This document shows, piece by piece, positions 24,756 through 33,126 of a DNA stretch of 64,000 bases. The translations under genes and the position numbers were made by a program. The DNA is from an uncultured Lachnospiraceae bacterium (GTDB taxonomy: Bacteria > Bacillota > Clostridia > Lachnospirales > Lachnospiraceae). The stretch is taken from assembly GCA_910578115.1 (NCBI GenBank), contig CAJTPO010000011.1, forward strand, positions 1 through 64,000. The letters run 5' to 3'. The notes beneath the pieces were generated by a model. The model was not told the DNA's origin and did no database searches. It was given only the letters and a program-made list of their open reading frames with translations. Numbering within the stretch: position 1 is the stretch's first letter; each line of letters opens with the position of its first letter.

Positions 24756-24845
24756 CGGGCCGGTGTGCCCGGACAGAGCCGGGATTGTATTGACCTGATC
24801 ACGGAAGGCTGAATAGAAAGTACATACAGAAAGGCAGGGACTGGA

Positions 24846-26129
24846 ATGAATATTCTGATCGTGGGAAGCGGCGGCAGAGAGCATGCGATCGCGGCCAGCG
24901 TGGCGAAAAGCCCGAAGGCGGATAAGATCTACTGTGCACCGGGCAATGCGGGAATCGGGCAGATTGCGGAGTGTGTTCCGATCGGCGCTATGGAGTTTGA
25001 GAAGATTGTGGCATTTGCGAAGGAGAAGGAGATCGATCTGACGATAGTGGGCATGGATGACCCGCTGGTGGGCGGCCTGGTGGACGAGATGGAAGCGGCA
25101 GGACTCCGTGTTTTCGGCCCCAGGAAGAATGCGGCGATCTTAGAGGGCAGCAAGGCCTTTTCCAAGGATCTGATGAAGAAGTATCATATTCCGACGGCAG
25201 CCTACGAGAATTTTGACGATCCAGAGAAGGCGCTTGCCTACCTGGAGCAGGCAAAGATGCCGGTGGTTCTTAAGGCCGATGGGCTGGCACTGGGGAAGGG
25301 CGTGCTGATCTGCAATACACCTGCGGAAGCGCGGGAAGGTGTCAGAACCATCATGGAGGATAAGAAATTCGGAGCGGCGGGTAACCGGATGGTGATCGAG
25401 GAATTTATGACCGGCCGTGAAGTTTCCGTTCTTTCTTTTGTAGACGGTAAGACGATCAGGATCATGTCTTCCGCCCAGGATCACAAGCGGGCGCTGGACG
25501 GTGATCAGGGATTAAATACGGGCGGTATGGGCACCTTTTCACCCAGTCCTTTTTATACGGAAGAAGTGGATGCGTTCTGCCGCAAATATATCTATCAGGC
25601 GACGGTGGATGCCATGGCGGCGGAAGGACGGCCGTTTAAAGGGGTGATCTTCTTCGGACTGATGCTGACGCCGGACGGCCCGAGAGTGTTGGAGTACAAT
25701 GCCAGGTTCGGGGATCCCGAGGCGCAGGTGGTGCTGCCGCGGATGAAGAATGACATGATCGAGGTGGCGGAGGCCTGTATTGACGGCAGGCTGGATCAGA
25801 TCGACCTGCAGTTTGAGGATAATGCCGCCGTCTGTGTGGTGCTGGCTTCACAGGGATATCCGGTCTCTTATGAGAAAGGGTTTGCCATAGACGGACTGGA
25901 GCGTTTTGAGGAGGCCGAAGGGTATTACTGCTTCCATGCGGGGACCAGGCAGGACGGGGAGCGTATTGTTACAAACGGCGGCCGGGTGCTGGGGATTACC
26001 GCCAAAGGTGCGGATTTGAAAGAAGCGCGGGCCAATGCCTACAAGGCTGCGGAGTGGGTGTCTTTTGACAATAAATATATGCGGTCGGATATCGGGAAAG
26101 CGATTGATGAGATGCCTGTCCGTGAATGA
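24846..26129 (+). CDS. purD: Phosphoribosylamine-glycine ligase (GAR synthetase)
   Basis: Joins phosphoribosylamine and glycine using ATP, the second step of purine synthesis. The 427-residue ATP-grasp protein begins MNILIVGSGGREHAIA, the diagnostic PurD start, with VVLKADGLALGKGV and NTGGMGTFSPSPF in the ATP-grasp and substrate regions and EYNARFGDPEAQ near residue 285. Length is typical. It is the last pur gene here; purF, L, C, B and H lie elsewhere. Confidence 0.96.
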   Translation: MNILIVGSGGREHAIAASVAKSPKADKIYCAPGNAGIGQIAECVPIGAMEFEKIVAFAKEKEIDLTIVGMDDPLVGGLVDEMEAAGLRVFGPRKNAAILEGSKAFSKDLMKKYHIPTAAYENFDDPEKALAYLEQAKMPVVLKADGLALGKGVLICNTPAEAREGVRTIMEDKKFGAAGNRMVIEEFMTGREVSVLSFVDGKTIRIMSSAQDHKRALDGDQGLNTGGMGTFSPSPFYTEEVDAFCRKYIYQATVDAMAAEGRPFKGVIFFGLMLTPDGPRVLEYNARFGDPEAQVVLPRMKNDMIEVAEACIDGRLDQIDLQFEDNAAVCVVLASQGYPVSYEKGFAIDGLERFEEAEGYYCFHAGTRQDGERIVTNGGRVLGITAKGADLKEARANAYKAAEWVSFDNKYMRSDIGKAIDEMPVRE

Positions 26130-26277
26130 GGGGATCATCCATAGTGGACAGGAGCCATGCCATGAGCGGCAAAGCCGTGCATGGTAATCAGGAATGCCGG
26201 CAGCCGGTGCAGCGGGCGGCATGTTACTTGATGAAACAGAATATTGTGTAGAATAAAAGGGGAAGGGAGCAGTTACG

Positions 26278-26760
26278 ATGCCGGATAGAGATGAAAGAGC
26301 CGAGAAATTAAGAAAAGATTTACTGGATGAAGAAAATTATAACAGACCTACAATCTGTCCCGACTGCGGCGGTATTATGGTATTTAAGGGTGTGGGAGAA
26401 TATAAATGTGAGAAATGCGGCCGAATTGGGTTTGATGATTACGGTAAGACGCGCAATTATATTGAGCAGCATCCGGGAGCTACCATGGCGGAGGTTGCAC
26501 ATGAGACCGGCGTGGCGCAGAAAGCCATTCGCAGCATGATCAAAGAGTGCCGGTTGGAGATTGCACCCACATCCAGTGTGTTTTTGCGATGTGAGATCTG
26601 TGGGACTACGATTCGGTTTGGAAGATTTTGTGCCAGATGTGAGACGGCCCATCACAGGGAAATCGAAGAACGGGCGAGAAAGAAGATGGATATGGCAGGT
26701 TTCAGTACGGAAAAACCTACCGGAGAAGGCGGCGCAAAGCGTTTTACAAGAGATAATTAA
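26278..26760 (+). CDS. YvyF-like zinc-ribbon/HTH protein
   Basis: A 160-residue protein with two zinc ribbons around a helix-turn-helix-like region. Ribbon 1 uses CPDCGG and CEKCGR (residues about 22-45). The middle region reads HPGATMAEVAHETGVAQKAIRSMIKECRL. Ribbon 2 uses CEICG and CARC (about 101-120). The order and motifs match the flagellar-operon protein YvyF (TIGR03826) of Bacilli, but no flagellar genes are nearby and the N-terminus is longer. It could be a DNA- or RNA-binding regulator. It stands alone between purD and a membrane protein gene. Confidence 0.65.
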   Translation: MPDRDERAEKLRKDLLDEENYNRPTICPDCGGIMVFKGVGEYKCEKCGRIGFDDYGKTRNYIEQHPGATMAEVAHETGVAQKAIRSMIKECRLEIAPTSSVFLRCEICGTTIRFGRFCARCETAHHREIEERARKKMDMAGFSTEKPTGEGGAKRFTRDN

Positions 26761-26833
26761 GGGTGACAGGGAAGCCGAAGGCTGTATTGTCACGCCGAAG
26801 GCAGTCTATAGTGTGGCTGTATAGGAGAAAACA

Positions 26834-28153
26834 ATGAGGATAAGATGTAATCAGGAACAAAAGCCGGCAGGCAGAAGACGTTTTGTGCGTGGCGTATCGG
26901 CAGTGATCGCGGCCGCCATGCTGTGGGGGACGCCGTTTGTCAGCCTGGCGGATTCCACGGGGACGGTTATCGTGGAATCTGCTAAGATACGGGGGAGCGC
27001 GGATACCAACAGCAACGCGGTTGGCAGCATAACCAAAGGGAAGACAGTGACCATCAAGGATGAGGTCAAGGATGCAGGCGGTACGTTATGGTATCAGGTT
27101 TATGTGGATGCGAATACATTAGGATATGTACGTGCCGATCTGATCAATAAAGAAGGCGGCGACAGCAGTATGGCGTCTGATTCTTCTGCGGGCAGCGCAG
27201 ACAGCTCCGGTGCAGGCGATGGAGCGGCAGGAAGCGGGCAGCAGACATCCGGTCAGGCGGAGAATGCGATGGATGCGCAGTATGCCACGGTGTCCGTTCA
27301 GGCGGCCAAGGTCCGTTCGGGGCCGTCCACCAATGACGGTGTGGTGGAAAGTCTGCAGAATGGGGCGCAGGTGGTTGTCAGCGGCCAGTCGGGCGGCAGT
27401 GACGGTAAGGTATGGTATTATGTCACATTTACAGGGGCAGACAACACGGAGAAGACAGGATTTGTCCGTTCTGACCTGATTACTTTAGGGGATATGGTGC
27501 CGGTACCGGAAGAAGAACCGGCTCCGGAGGAGAACATTGAACCTGAACCTGAGGAGACAGTCAGACCGGATTATGAAGTGACGTATAAGGACGGTGCGTG
27601 GTATCTCATTGATAATGTCGCAGGATATGAACAGGAGCTGCAGCCGTTATTGGATGCCGGTAAGCAGGATGAGGATACGGCGGATGCCGATACGAAAAAG
27701 CTGGTAAAACAGCGGATTGCGATCGTCGTGCTGGGCGTGCTTGCGGCAGTTCTTCTGATCGTAGTGATCATCATGGCGATCAAGCTTCGGGATGCTTATT
27801 ATGAGGATTACGAAGATGATGAGGAAGATGAGGACGAGGACGAAGAGGAAGAGACGGCGGACGAAGAGGAAGATGTGCCGGCAAGGAGAAGAGGACGCGC
27901 GGAGGAAAATACGGCCAGGGAAAATGAACGTCCTTCCCGCAGGCCTGTACGCGAGGCGGAAACATCTTCCCGCAGGCCGGTACGCGAAACGGAAACACCT
28001 TCCCGCAGGCCGGTCAGGGAAAGAGAACCCCGTAAGGAGACGGAGGCTTCGCAGCGTGTGAGGGCGGCAGCGAATCGAAAGTCGAAGAACTTCCTGTTGG
28101 ACGATGATGAGTTTGAATTTGAATTTTTAAATATGGATGATAAAGATCTATAG
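26834..28153 (+). CDS. SH3-domain membrane protein with charged cytoplasmic tail
   Basis: A 439-residue membrane protein. A signal sequence (about 1-38, ending VSLAD) is followed by two bacterial SH3 domains: ESAKIRGSADTNSNAVGSI with LGYVRADLI, and QAAKVRSGPSTNDGVVESL with TGFVRSDLI. A Ser/Gly/Gln linker separates them. One membrane span (IAIVVLGVLAAVLLIVVIIM, about 294-318) leads to a strongly acidic stretch. Three 11-residue repeats of type PSRRPVRExET and an acidic end EFEFEFLNMDDKDL complete the tail. SH3 domains of this kind usually bind peptidoglycan, so the protein may link the wall to a cytoplasmic partner. No catalytic domain is present. Confidence 0.75.
   Translation: MRIRCNQEQKPAGRRRFVRGVSAVIAAAMLWGTPFVSLADSTGTVIVESAKIRGSADTNSNAVGSITKGKTVTIKDEVKDAGGTLWYQVYVDANTLGYVRADLINKEGGDSSMASDSSAGSADSSGAGDGAAGSGQQTSGQAENAMDAQYATVSVQAAKVRSGPSTNDGVVESLQNGAQVVVSGQSGGSDGKVWYYVTFTGADNTEKTGFVRSDLITLGDMVPVPEEEPAPEENIEPEPEETVRPDYEVTYKDGAWYLIDNVAGYEQELQPLLDAGKQDEDTADADTKKLVKQRIAIVVLGVLAAVLLIVVIIMAIKLRDAYYEDYEDDEEDEDEDEEEETADEEEDVPARRRGRAEENTARENERPSRRPVREAETSSRRPVRETETPSRRPVREREPRKETEASQRVRAAANRKSKNFLLDDDEFEFEFLNMDDKDL
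27933..28031 (+). repeat. Three 33-bp in-gene tandem repeats
   Basis: Units start at 27933, 27966 and 27999, with a 33-bp period, and encode the SRRPVRE repeats of the SH3 protein tail. Confidence 0.85.
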
Positions 28154-28194
28154 GAAAACTATTAAGCTGGCAAGATTCATGCGATTGGAAGAAA

Positions 28195-28578
28195 ATGTTT
28201 ATAGAGATAGATTTTAACAGTGATGAAGCAATCTACATGCAGTTGAGAAATCAGATCATTCTGGGCATTGCCACCTCGCGTTTTCAGGAGGGTGACATGC
28301 TTCCTTCGGTCAGGCAGCTGGCTGACAATATTGGCATCAATATGCATACGGTGAATAAGGCATATACGGTTTTAAAGCAGGAAGGTTATGTCAAGGTAGA
28401 CCGAAGGAAAGGTGCTGTGATCGCCCTCGACATTGATAAGATGCGTGCCCTTGAAGAAATACGGAGAGAATTACAGGTAACGCTGGCAAAGGCAAGCTGT
28501 AAGAATATTTCCGGAGAAGAAGTGCATGCTCTTATAGACGAGATTTATGAAGAATATGGGAAAGGAATGGATTATTGA
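28195..28578 (+). CDS. GntR-family regulator, YtrA type
   Basis: A 127-residue DNA-binding regulator. The winged helix-turn-helix has the GntR signature SDEAIYMQLRNQIILGI... and LPSVRQLADNIGINMHTVNKAY (residues about 35-57). Only a short C-terminal helical region follows, as in YtrA-type members that lack a ligand domain. Its stop overlaps the clpC start (TGATG), so it is coupled to clpC. It may control this operon, in the place where Bacilli carry ctsR; that role is inferred from position only. Confidence 0.85.
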   Translation: MFIEIDFNSDEAIYMQLRNQIILGIATSRFQEGDMLPSVRQLADNIGINMHTVNKAYTVLKQEGYVKVDRRKGAVIALDIDKMRALEEIRRELQVTLAKASCKNISGEEVHALIDEIYEEYGKGMDY

Positions 28579-31028
28579 TGCAGCCACAGTTTACGGACAA
28601 GGCGAAAGCAGCCTTGATACTGGCTGAACGGGCAGCCAGAAGTTTACGGCAGAGTTATGTGGGAAGCGAGCATATTCTGATCGGCCTGCTTCGGGAGAAC
28701 ACAGGAGTTGCGGCTACTGTATTGCAAAATAACGGTGTGGACGTGGTACAGCTTAAGGAAATGATCAAGGATCTGATCGCTCCTGAGAGTTCTGTTCTGA
28801 TTGCGGAGAGAGACGGATATTCTCCCCGGGCGCAGAGCATTCTGGATGAGGCGCACAGACAGGCGGAGCGCTTTCGCAGCGATAAGACAGGTACGGAGCA
28901 TATTCTGCTTGCTCTCTTGAAAGAAGGAGAGAACGTGGCGGTAAGACTGCTCAATACGATGGGGATTTCCATACAGAAGCTGTATGTGGACGTTCTTGTC
29001 GCGATGGGGGAAGACGGAGCCCTGTACAAGGAAGACCTGGGGAAACGGCAGGGACGCAGGAGAGGCGGAGCATCTACGCTGGAACAGTACAGCCGTGACC
29101 TGACAGCGCTTGCAAGGGAAGGAAAACTGGATCCGGTGATCGGCAGAGAAGAGGAGATCACGCGGGTAGTGCAGATCCTCAGCAGACGTACCAAGAATAA
29201 CCCCTGTCTGATAGGAGAACCGGGGGTAGGAAAGACGGCCGTGGTAGAGGGTCTGGCTTCGCGTATTGTGACCGGAGACGTTCCGTTTACCGTGCAGAAT
29301 AAACGAGTATTGACACTGGATCTGTCCGGTATGGTAGCCGGCAGTAAGTACCGCGGTGAGTTTGAAGAGAGGATCAAGAAGGTGATCCGGGAAGTGATCG
29401 AAGACGGGGATGTCGTGCTTTTCCTGGACGAGATGCATACGATTATCGGGGCCGGTGGAGCAGAGGGGGCGATCGATGCCTCGAATATTCTGAAGCCCTC
29501 CCTGGCCAGAGGAGAAATTCAGCTGATCGGGGCTACGACCATCGCGGAATATCGGAAATATGTGGAGAGAGATGCGGCGCTGGAAAGAAGATTTCAGCCG
29601 GTCACGGTAGAAGAACCCACCGTAGAAGAAGCGGAAAGTATTCTGCGGGGAATAGCATATAAATATGAGGAACATCACCGGGTGACGATCACGCCGGAGG
29701 CAATCAGTGCGGCCGTGTCGTTGTCCAACCGCTATATTAATGACAGGAATCTGCCGGATAAGGCCATCGATCTGATCGATGAGGCGGCAGCGGCGGTGAG
29801 ACTGAAGGTGACGAGCCAGCCGGATAAGCTGCGGGAGCTGTCGGAGGAGATCAAGAAGATCGACCTGCAGATCGAGCGCTCTATCCGTATGGAGGCCTTT
29901 ACCCAAGCGGCGGAGCTGAAAAAGAAACAGCAGGAGTGTATTAAGAAATATGAGCGCATTGTCAAGAGGATGGAGCGTGAGGAAGAGAAGCGCAGCTATG
30001 TGGTAGGGGAGAATGAGATCGCGGAGGTGGTCGCTCTGTGGACCAGGATCCCGGTGAAAAAGCTGGCGGAGAAAGAAAGCGAACGCCTGCTTAAGCTGGA
30101 ATCCATACTGCACAGGCGTGTGATCGGACAGGAGGAGGCGGTGACTGCCGTATCCAAGGCCATGCGCAGGGGCAGAGTGGGCCTGCAGGATCCGAATCGG
30201 CCGATCGGTTCTTTCCTTTTCCTGGGACCTACCGGTGTGGGAAAGACGGAGCTGAGCAAGGCGTTGGCGGAAGCGATGTTTGGTTCGGAAAATGCGCTGA
30301 TCCGGGTGGATATGTCGGAGTATATGGAAGGACATTCGGTCTCGAAGATGATCGGTTCACCTCCCGGTTACGTAGGGTTTGAGGAGGGCGGACAGCTGTC
30401 GGAGAAGATCCGCCGCAATCCCTATTCCGTTGTGTTGTTTGACGAGATAGAGAAGGCGCATCCGGATGTATTCAATGTTCTGCTGCAGGTACTTGACGAC
30501 GGACATATCACGGACTCCAAGGGAAGAAAAGTCAGCTTCAAAAATACGATCCTCATCATGACTTCCAATGCAGGCGCGCAGAGGATCATTGATCCCAAGA
30601 ACCTTGGTTTTGGCGCGGAACAGACGCAGCAGCAGAACTATGATAAGATGAAGGCCAATGTGATGGAGGAAGTAAAGAGGCTGTTCAAGCCGGAGTTCAT
30701 CAATCGAATCGATGAGATTATGGTCTTCCATCCGCTGCATAAAGAAGATATGAAGAAGATCATCACGCTGCTGGCGGGCAGCCTGATCAGACGCTGTAAA
30801 GAGCAGATGGATATTGACCTGACGATCACACCTGCAGTGAAGGAATGGCTGATCGAGAAGCATATCGATACGAAGATGGGGGCCAGGCCCATGAAGCGGG
30901 CAATTCAGTCGGAGATCGAAGACATACTGGCCGAGGAGATCCTGTCCGGAAATGTCAGAAGCGGAGAACATGTGACGGCAGGGCTTAAGAATAAGAAGAT
31001 CGTATTTACGGCACGAAGTGATGCATAG
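28578..31028 (+). CDS. clpC: ATP-dependent Clp protease ATP-binding subunit ClpC
   Basis: AAA+ unfoldase that feeds substrates to ClpP. The 816-residue protein has the ClpC N-domain repeats (FTDKAKAALILAERAAR), Walker A1 GEPGVGKT at 213-220, a UVR-type middle domain (about 430-460, QAAELKKKQQECIKKYER) and Walker A2 GPTGVGKT at 550-557. The start ATG 28578 follows directly on the GntR stop; an in-frame TTG one codon earlier is less likely. No ctsR, mcsA or mcsB is seen beside it. radA lies just downstream, as in many Firmicutes. Confidence 0.95.
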   Translation: MQPQFTDKAKAALILAERAARSLRQSYVGSEHILIGLLRENTGVAATVLQNNGVDVVQLKEMIKDLIAPESSVLIAERDGYSPRAQSILDEAHRQAERFRSDKTGTEHILLALLKEGENVAVRLLNTMGISIQKLYVDVLVAMGEDGALYKEDLGKRQGRRRGGASTLEQYSRDLTALAREGKLDPVIGREEEITRVVQILSRRTKNNPCLIGEPGVGKTAVVEGLASRIVTGDVPFTVQNKRVLTLDLSGMVAGSKYRGEFEERIKKVIREVIEDGDVVLFLDEMHTIIGAGGAEGAIDASNILKPSLARGEIQLIGATTIAEYRKYVERDAALERRFQPVTVEEPTVEEAESILRGIAYKYEEHHRVTITPEAISAAVSLSNRYINDRNLPDKAIDLIDEAAAAVRLKVTSQPDKLRELSEEIKKIDLQIERSIRMEAFTQAAELKKKQQECIKKYERIVKRMEREEEKRSYVVGENEIAEVVALWTRIPVKKLAEKESERLLKLESILHRRVIGQEEAVTAVSKAMRRGRVGLQDPNRPIGSFLFLGPTGVGKTELSKALAEAMFGSENALIRVDMSEYMEGHSVSKMIGSPPGYVGFEEGGQLSEKIRRNPYSVVLFDEIEKAHPDVFNVLLQVLDDGHITDSKGRKVSFKNTILIMTSNAGAQRIIDPKNLGFGAEQTQQQNYDKMKANVMEEVKRLFKPEFINRIDEIMVFHPLHKEDMKKIITLLAGSLIRRCKEQMDIDLTITPAVKEWLIEKHIDTKMGARPMKRAIQSEIEDILAEEILSGNVRSGEHVTAGLKNKKIVFTARSDA

Positions 31029-31084
31029 CACATGCTTTTTAAAGCACAACATAAATAAGAGTAAAGAGTCAGGAGGAAAATACA

Positions 31085-31507
31085 ATGGCTGTAGTTGAAG
31101 AATTACTGCGTACAGAGGAAAACGGCACGATCAGTTTCGGGAATTATGTACTGGAAGCCAAGGCTAAAGTGGAAGACTATGAGCATGGCGGGGATCTGTA
31201 TAAGGTGAAGACGTATCGTAAGCTGACAAAGCTGGAGAAGAACGGTATGTTTGCTTATGAGTCCGAGCCGGGAACAAGCGTGCTGCAGTTTGAAGAGACA
31301 GAGAACGGTGTCAGTTTCCTGGTGGAAGGTGAGGCGGACGCGCAGATCACGGTAGGTCTGGAAGAAGATACGGAATACAGTGTGAGCGTGGGAGATGCCA
31401 ATATCGGTACGATGAAGACCAATCTGAGCGGCAAGCTGAGCATCAGCGTGGAGTTGGAAAATGTCGGTGAAACAGCGGTAAAGATGGTAAAGATACAGAA
31501 TGGCTAA
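31085..31507 (+). CDS. Beta-rich conserved protein of unknown function
   Basis: A 140-residue protein of alternating short strands with many acidic residues, for example GNYVLEAKAKVEDYEHGGDLYKVKTYR, and a C-terminal half in which Gly/Asn turns recur. No signal, span or catalytic motif is visible. Database relatives near clpC/radA are, from memory, sometimes labelled endosialidase, for which nothing here gives support. AGGAGG precedes the ATG. The stop overlaps the radA start by 8 bp, so the two are coupled. Confidence 0.7.
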   Translation: MAVVEELLRTEENGTISFGNYVLEAKAKVEDYEHGGDLYKVKTYRKLTKLEKNGMFAYESEPGTSVLQFEETENGVSFLVEGEADAQITVGLEEDTEYSVSVGDANIGTMKTNLSGKLSISVELENVGETAVKMVKIQNG

Positions 31508-32867
31508 AGGGAAAACAACTACGGTTTTTTATTGTCAAAATTGCGGTTATGAATCTTCCAAGTGGATGGGACAGTGTCCCGGATGCAGGGAGTGGAATAC
31601 GATGGTGGAGGAGAAGGCTCCGTCCGCGGCCCGTGGAAACGGCCTCGGTGTGCATAAAAGGATGCCTTCTGCTCCGGCCAGATTATCGCAGGTCAGTATA
31701 CAGGAAGAAAGCCGTATGCTGACACATATGGAAGAACTGGACAGAGTGCTGGGCGGTGGTATTGTGCCCGGCTCTTTGACGTTGGTAGGTGGAGATCCGG
31801 GAATCGGGAAATCCACCCTGTTGCTGCAGGTATGCAGGAATCTGGCGGGAGACGGCAGAAGCGTGCTGTACATATCGGGAGAAGAATCGCTGCGCCAGAT
31901 CAAGATCAGGGCCAATCGTCTGGGCGAATTTTCGGATAATCTACAGCTGTTGTGCGAGACGGGACTGGCGACTGTGGAAGAAACGATCCGCAGCGTGGTG
32001 CCGGATGTTGTGATCATTGATTCCATACAGACCATGTATAATGAAGAGATCACGGCGGCTCCCGGCAGTGTATCTCAGGTAAGAGAAGCAACAAATGTTC
32101 TTCTGCAGCTTGCGAAAGGAATGACGGTTTCCGTCTTCATCGTGGGACATGTGACCAAGGAGGGTACCGTGGCGGGGCCCAGAGTATTGGAGCATATGGT
32201 GGATACGGTACTGTATTTTGAGGGAGACAGGCATGCCTCCTACCGTATCCTGCGAGGGGTCAAGAACCGGTTTGGATCTACCAATGAGATCGGTGTATTT
32301 GAGATGAAGGAGGAAGGATTGATCGAAGTGGAAAATCCCTCCGAGTTTATGTTGAGCGGTAAGCCGGAGGGTGCCAGCGGGTCGGTGGTATCCTGTTCCA
32401 TGGAGGGAACCCGTCCCATTCTGCTGGAAATCCAGGCGCTTGTGTGCCACAGTAACTTTGGCATTCCCAGACGGCAGGCGATCGGTACGGATTTCAACAG
32501 AGTCAACCTGCTGATGGCCGTCCTGGAAAAGAGGCTGAATCTGCAGATGTCGGACTGTGATGCCTATGTGAACCTGGCAGGCGGTATGCGGATTGTGGAG
32601 CCGGCCATCGATCTGGGTATTGCCATGGCCGTGGTATCAAGTTTTAAGAACAGGGCCATCGATGCCGGAACAATCGCTTTTGGCGAGATCGGACTGAGCG
32701 GTGAGGTGCGCGGCGTCTCCATGGTGGAACAGCGGGCAGCGGAAGCGGCCAAGCTGGGCTTTACGACCTGTATCGTTCCGGAAGTCAACATCAGTCATAT
32801 GAAGCGCGTGGAAGGTATCCGAATAATCGGCGTAAGAACCGTGCGGGATGCCGTGGACCTGATCTGA
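31500..32867 (+). CDS. radA: DNA repair protein RadA (Sms)
   Basis: Branched-DNA ATPase/helicase that assists recombination. The 455-residue protein has the full RadA layout: the zinc finger CQNCGYESSKWMGQCPGC (residues about 11-28), Walker A GDPGIGKST, the RadA-specific motif KNRFGSTNE, and a C-terminal Lon-like domain (VNLAGGMRIVEPAIDLGIA). It overlaps the preceding gene by 8 bp and lies downstream of clpC, an arrangement widely seen in Firmicutes. Confidence 0.96.
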   Translation: MAKGKTTTVFYCQNCGYESSKWMGQCPGCREWNTMVEEKAPSAARGNGLGVHKRMPSAPARLSQVSIQEESRMLTHMEELDRVLGGGIVPGSLTLVGGDPGIGKSTLLLQVCRNLAGDGRSVLYISGEESLRQIKIRANRLGEFSDNLQLLCETGLATVEETIRSVVPDVVIIDSIQTMYNEEITAAPGSVSQVREATNVLLQLAKGMTVSVFIVGHVTKEGTVAGPRVLEHMVDTVLYFEGDRHASYRILRGVKNRFGSTNEIGVFEMKEEGLIEVENPSEFMLSGKPEGASGSVVSCSMEGTRPILLEIQALVCHSNFGIPRRQAIGTDFNRVNLLMAVLEKRLNLQMSDCDAYVNLAGGMRIVEPAIDLGIAMAVVSSFKNRAIDAGTIAFGEIGLSGEVRGVSMVEQRAAEAAKLGFTTCIVPEVNISHMKRVEGIRIIGVRTVRDAVDLI

Positions 32868-32995
32868 GAAACCGGAGCTCTGCGGAAAAGCAGCTGTAGT
32901 GTAATTACGGAGGAATATATGACAAAAATGTAACAAGATTTTGCAAAAATTTAATATTTGTTAATTTTTATATATCCAAAGTTACCTTTTTATGG

Positions 32996-33001
32996 TAGAA
33001 T
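32996..33001 (+). promoter_or_regulatory. Extended -10 upstream of the LCP gene
   Basis: TATGGTAGAAT contains TG-N-TAGAAT. The -35 region is weak, which fits an extended -10 promoter. The AT-rich stretch 32930-32990 upstream may act as an UP element. Confidence 0.4.
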
Positions 33002-33126
33002 ATCGAAGATGTACCTTTGCTTTTAATACATAGATACAAGGATCTTATGGAATAATATTTGAGTATTGTACCGGCGGTTTGAATGCAGGTGTAAGTTTAC
33101 CGTGAACTTGGACGAGGGAGTCATTT

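Noticed and set aside
27933..28031. Three regular repeats that could suggest a CRISPR array
   Set aside because: They are contiguous in-frame 33-bp units with no spacers and encode SRRPVRE.
28644..30335. 563-codon minus-strand frame inside clpC
   Set aside because: It is a shadow of the clpC codons, rich in His, Arg and Leu, with no domain.
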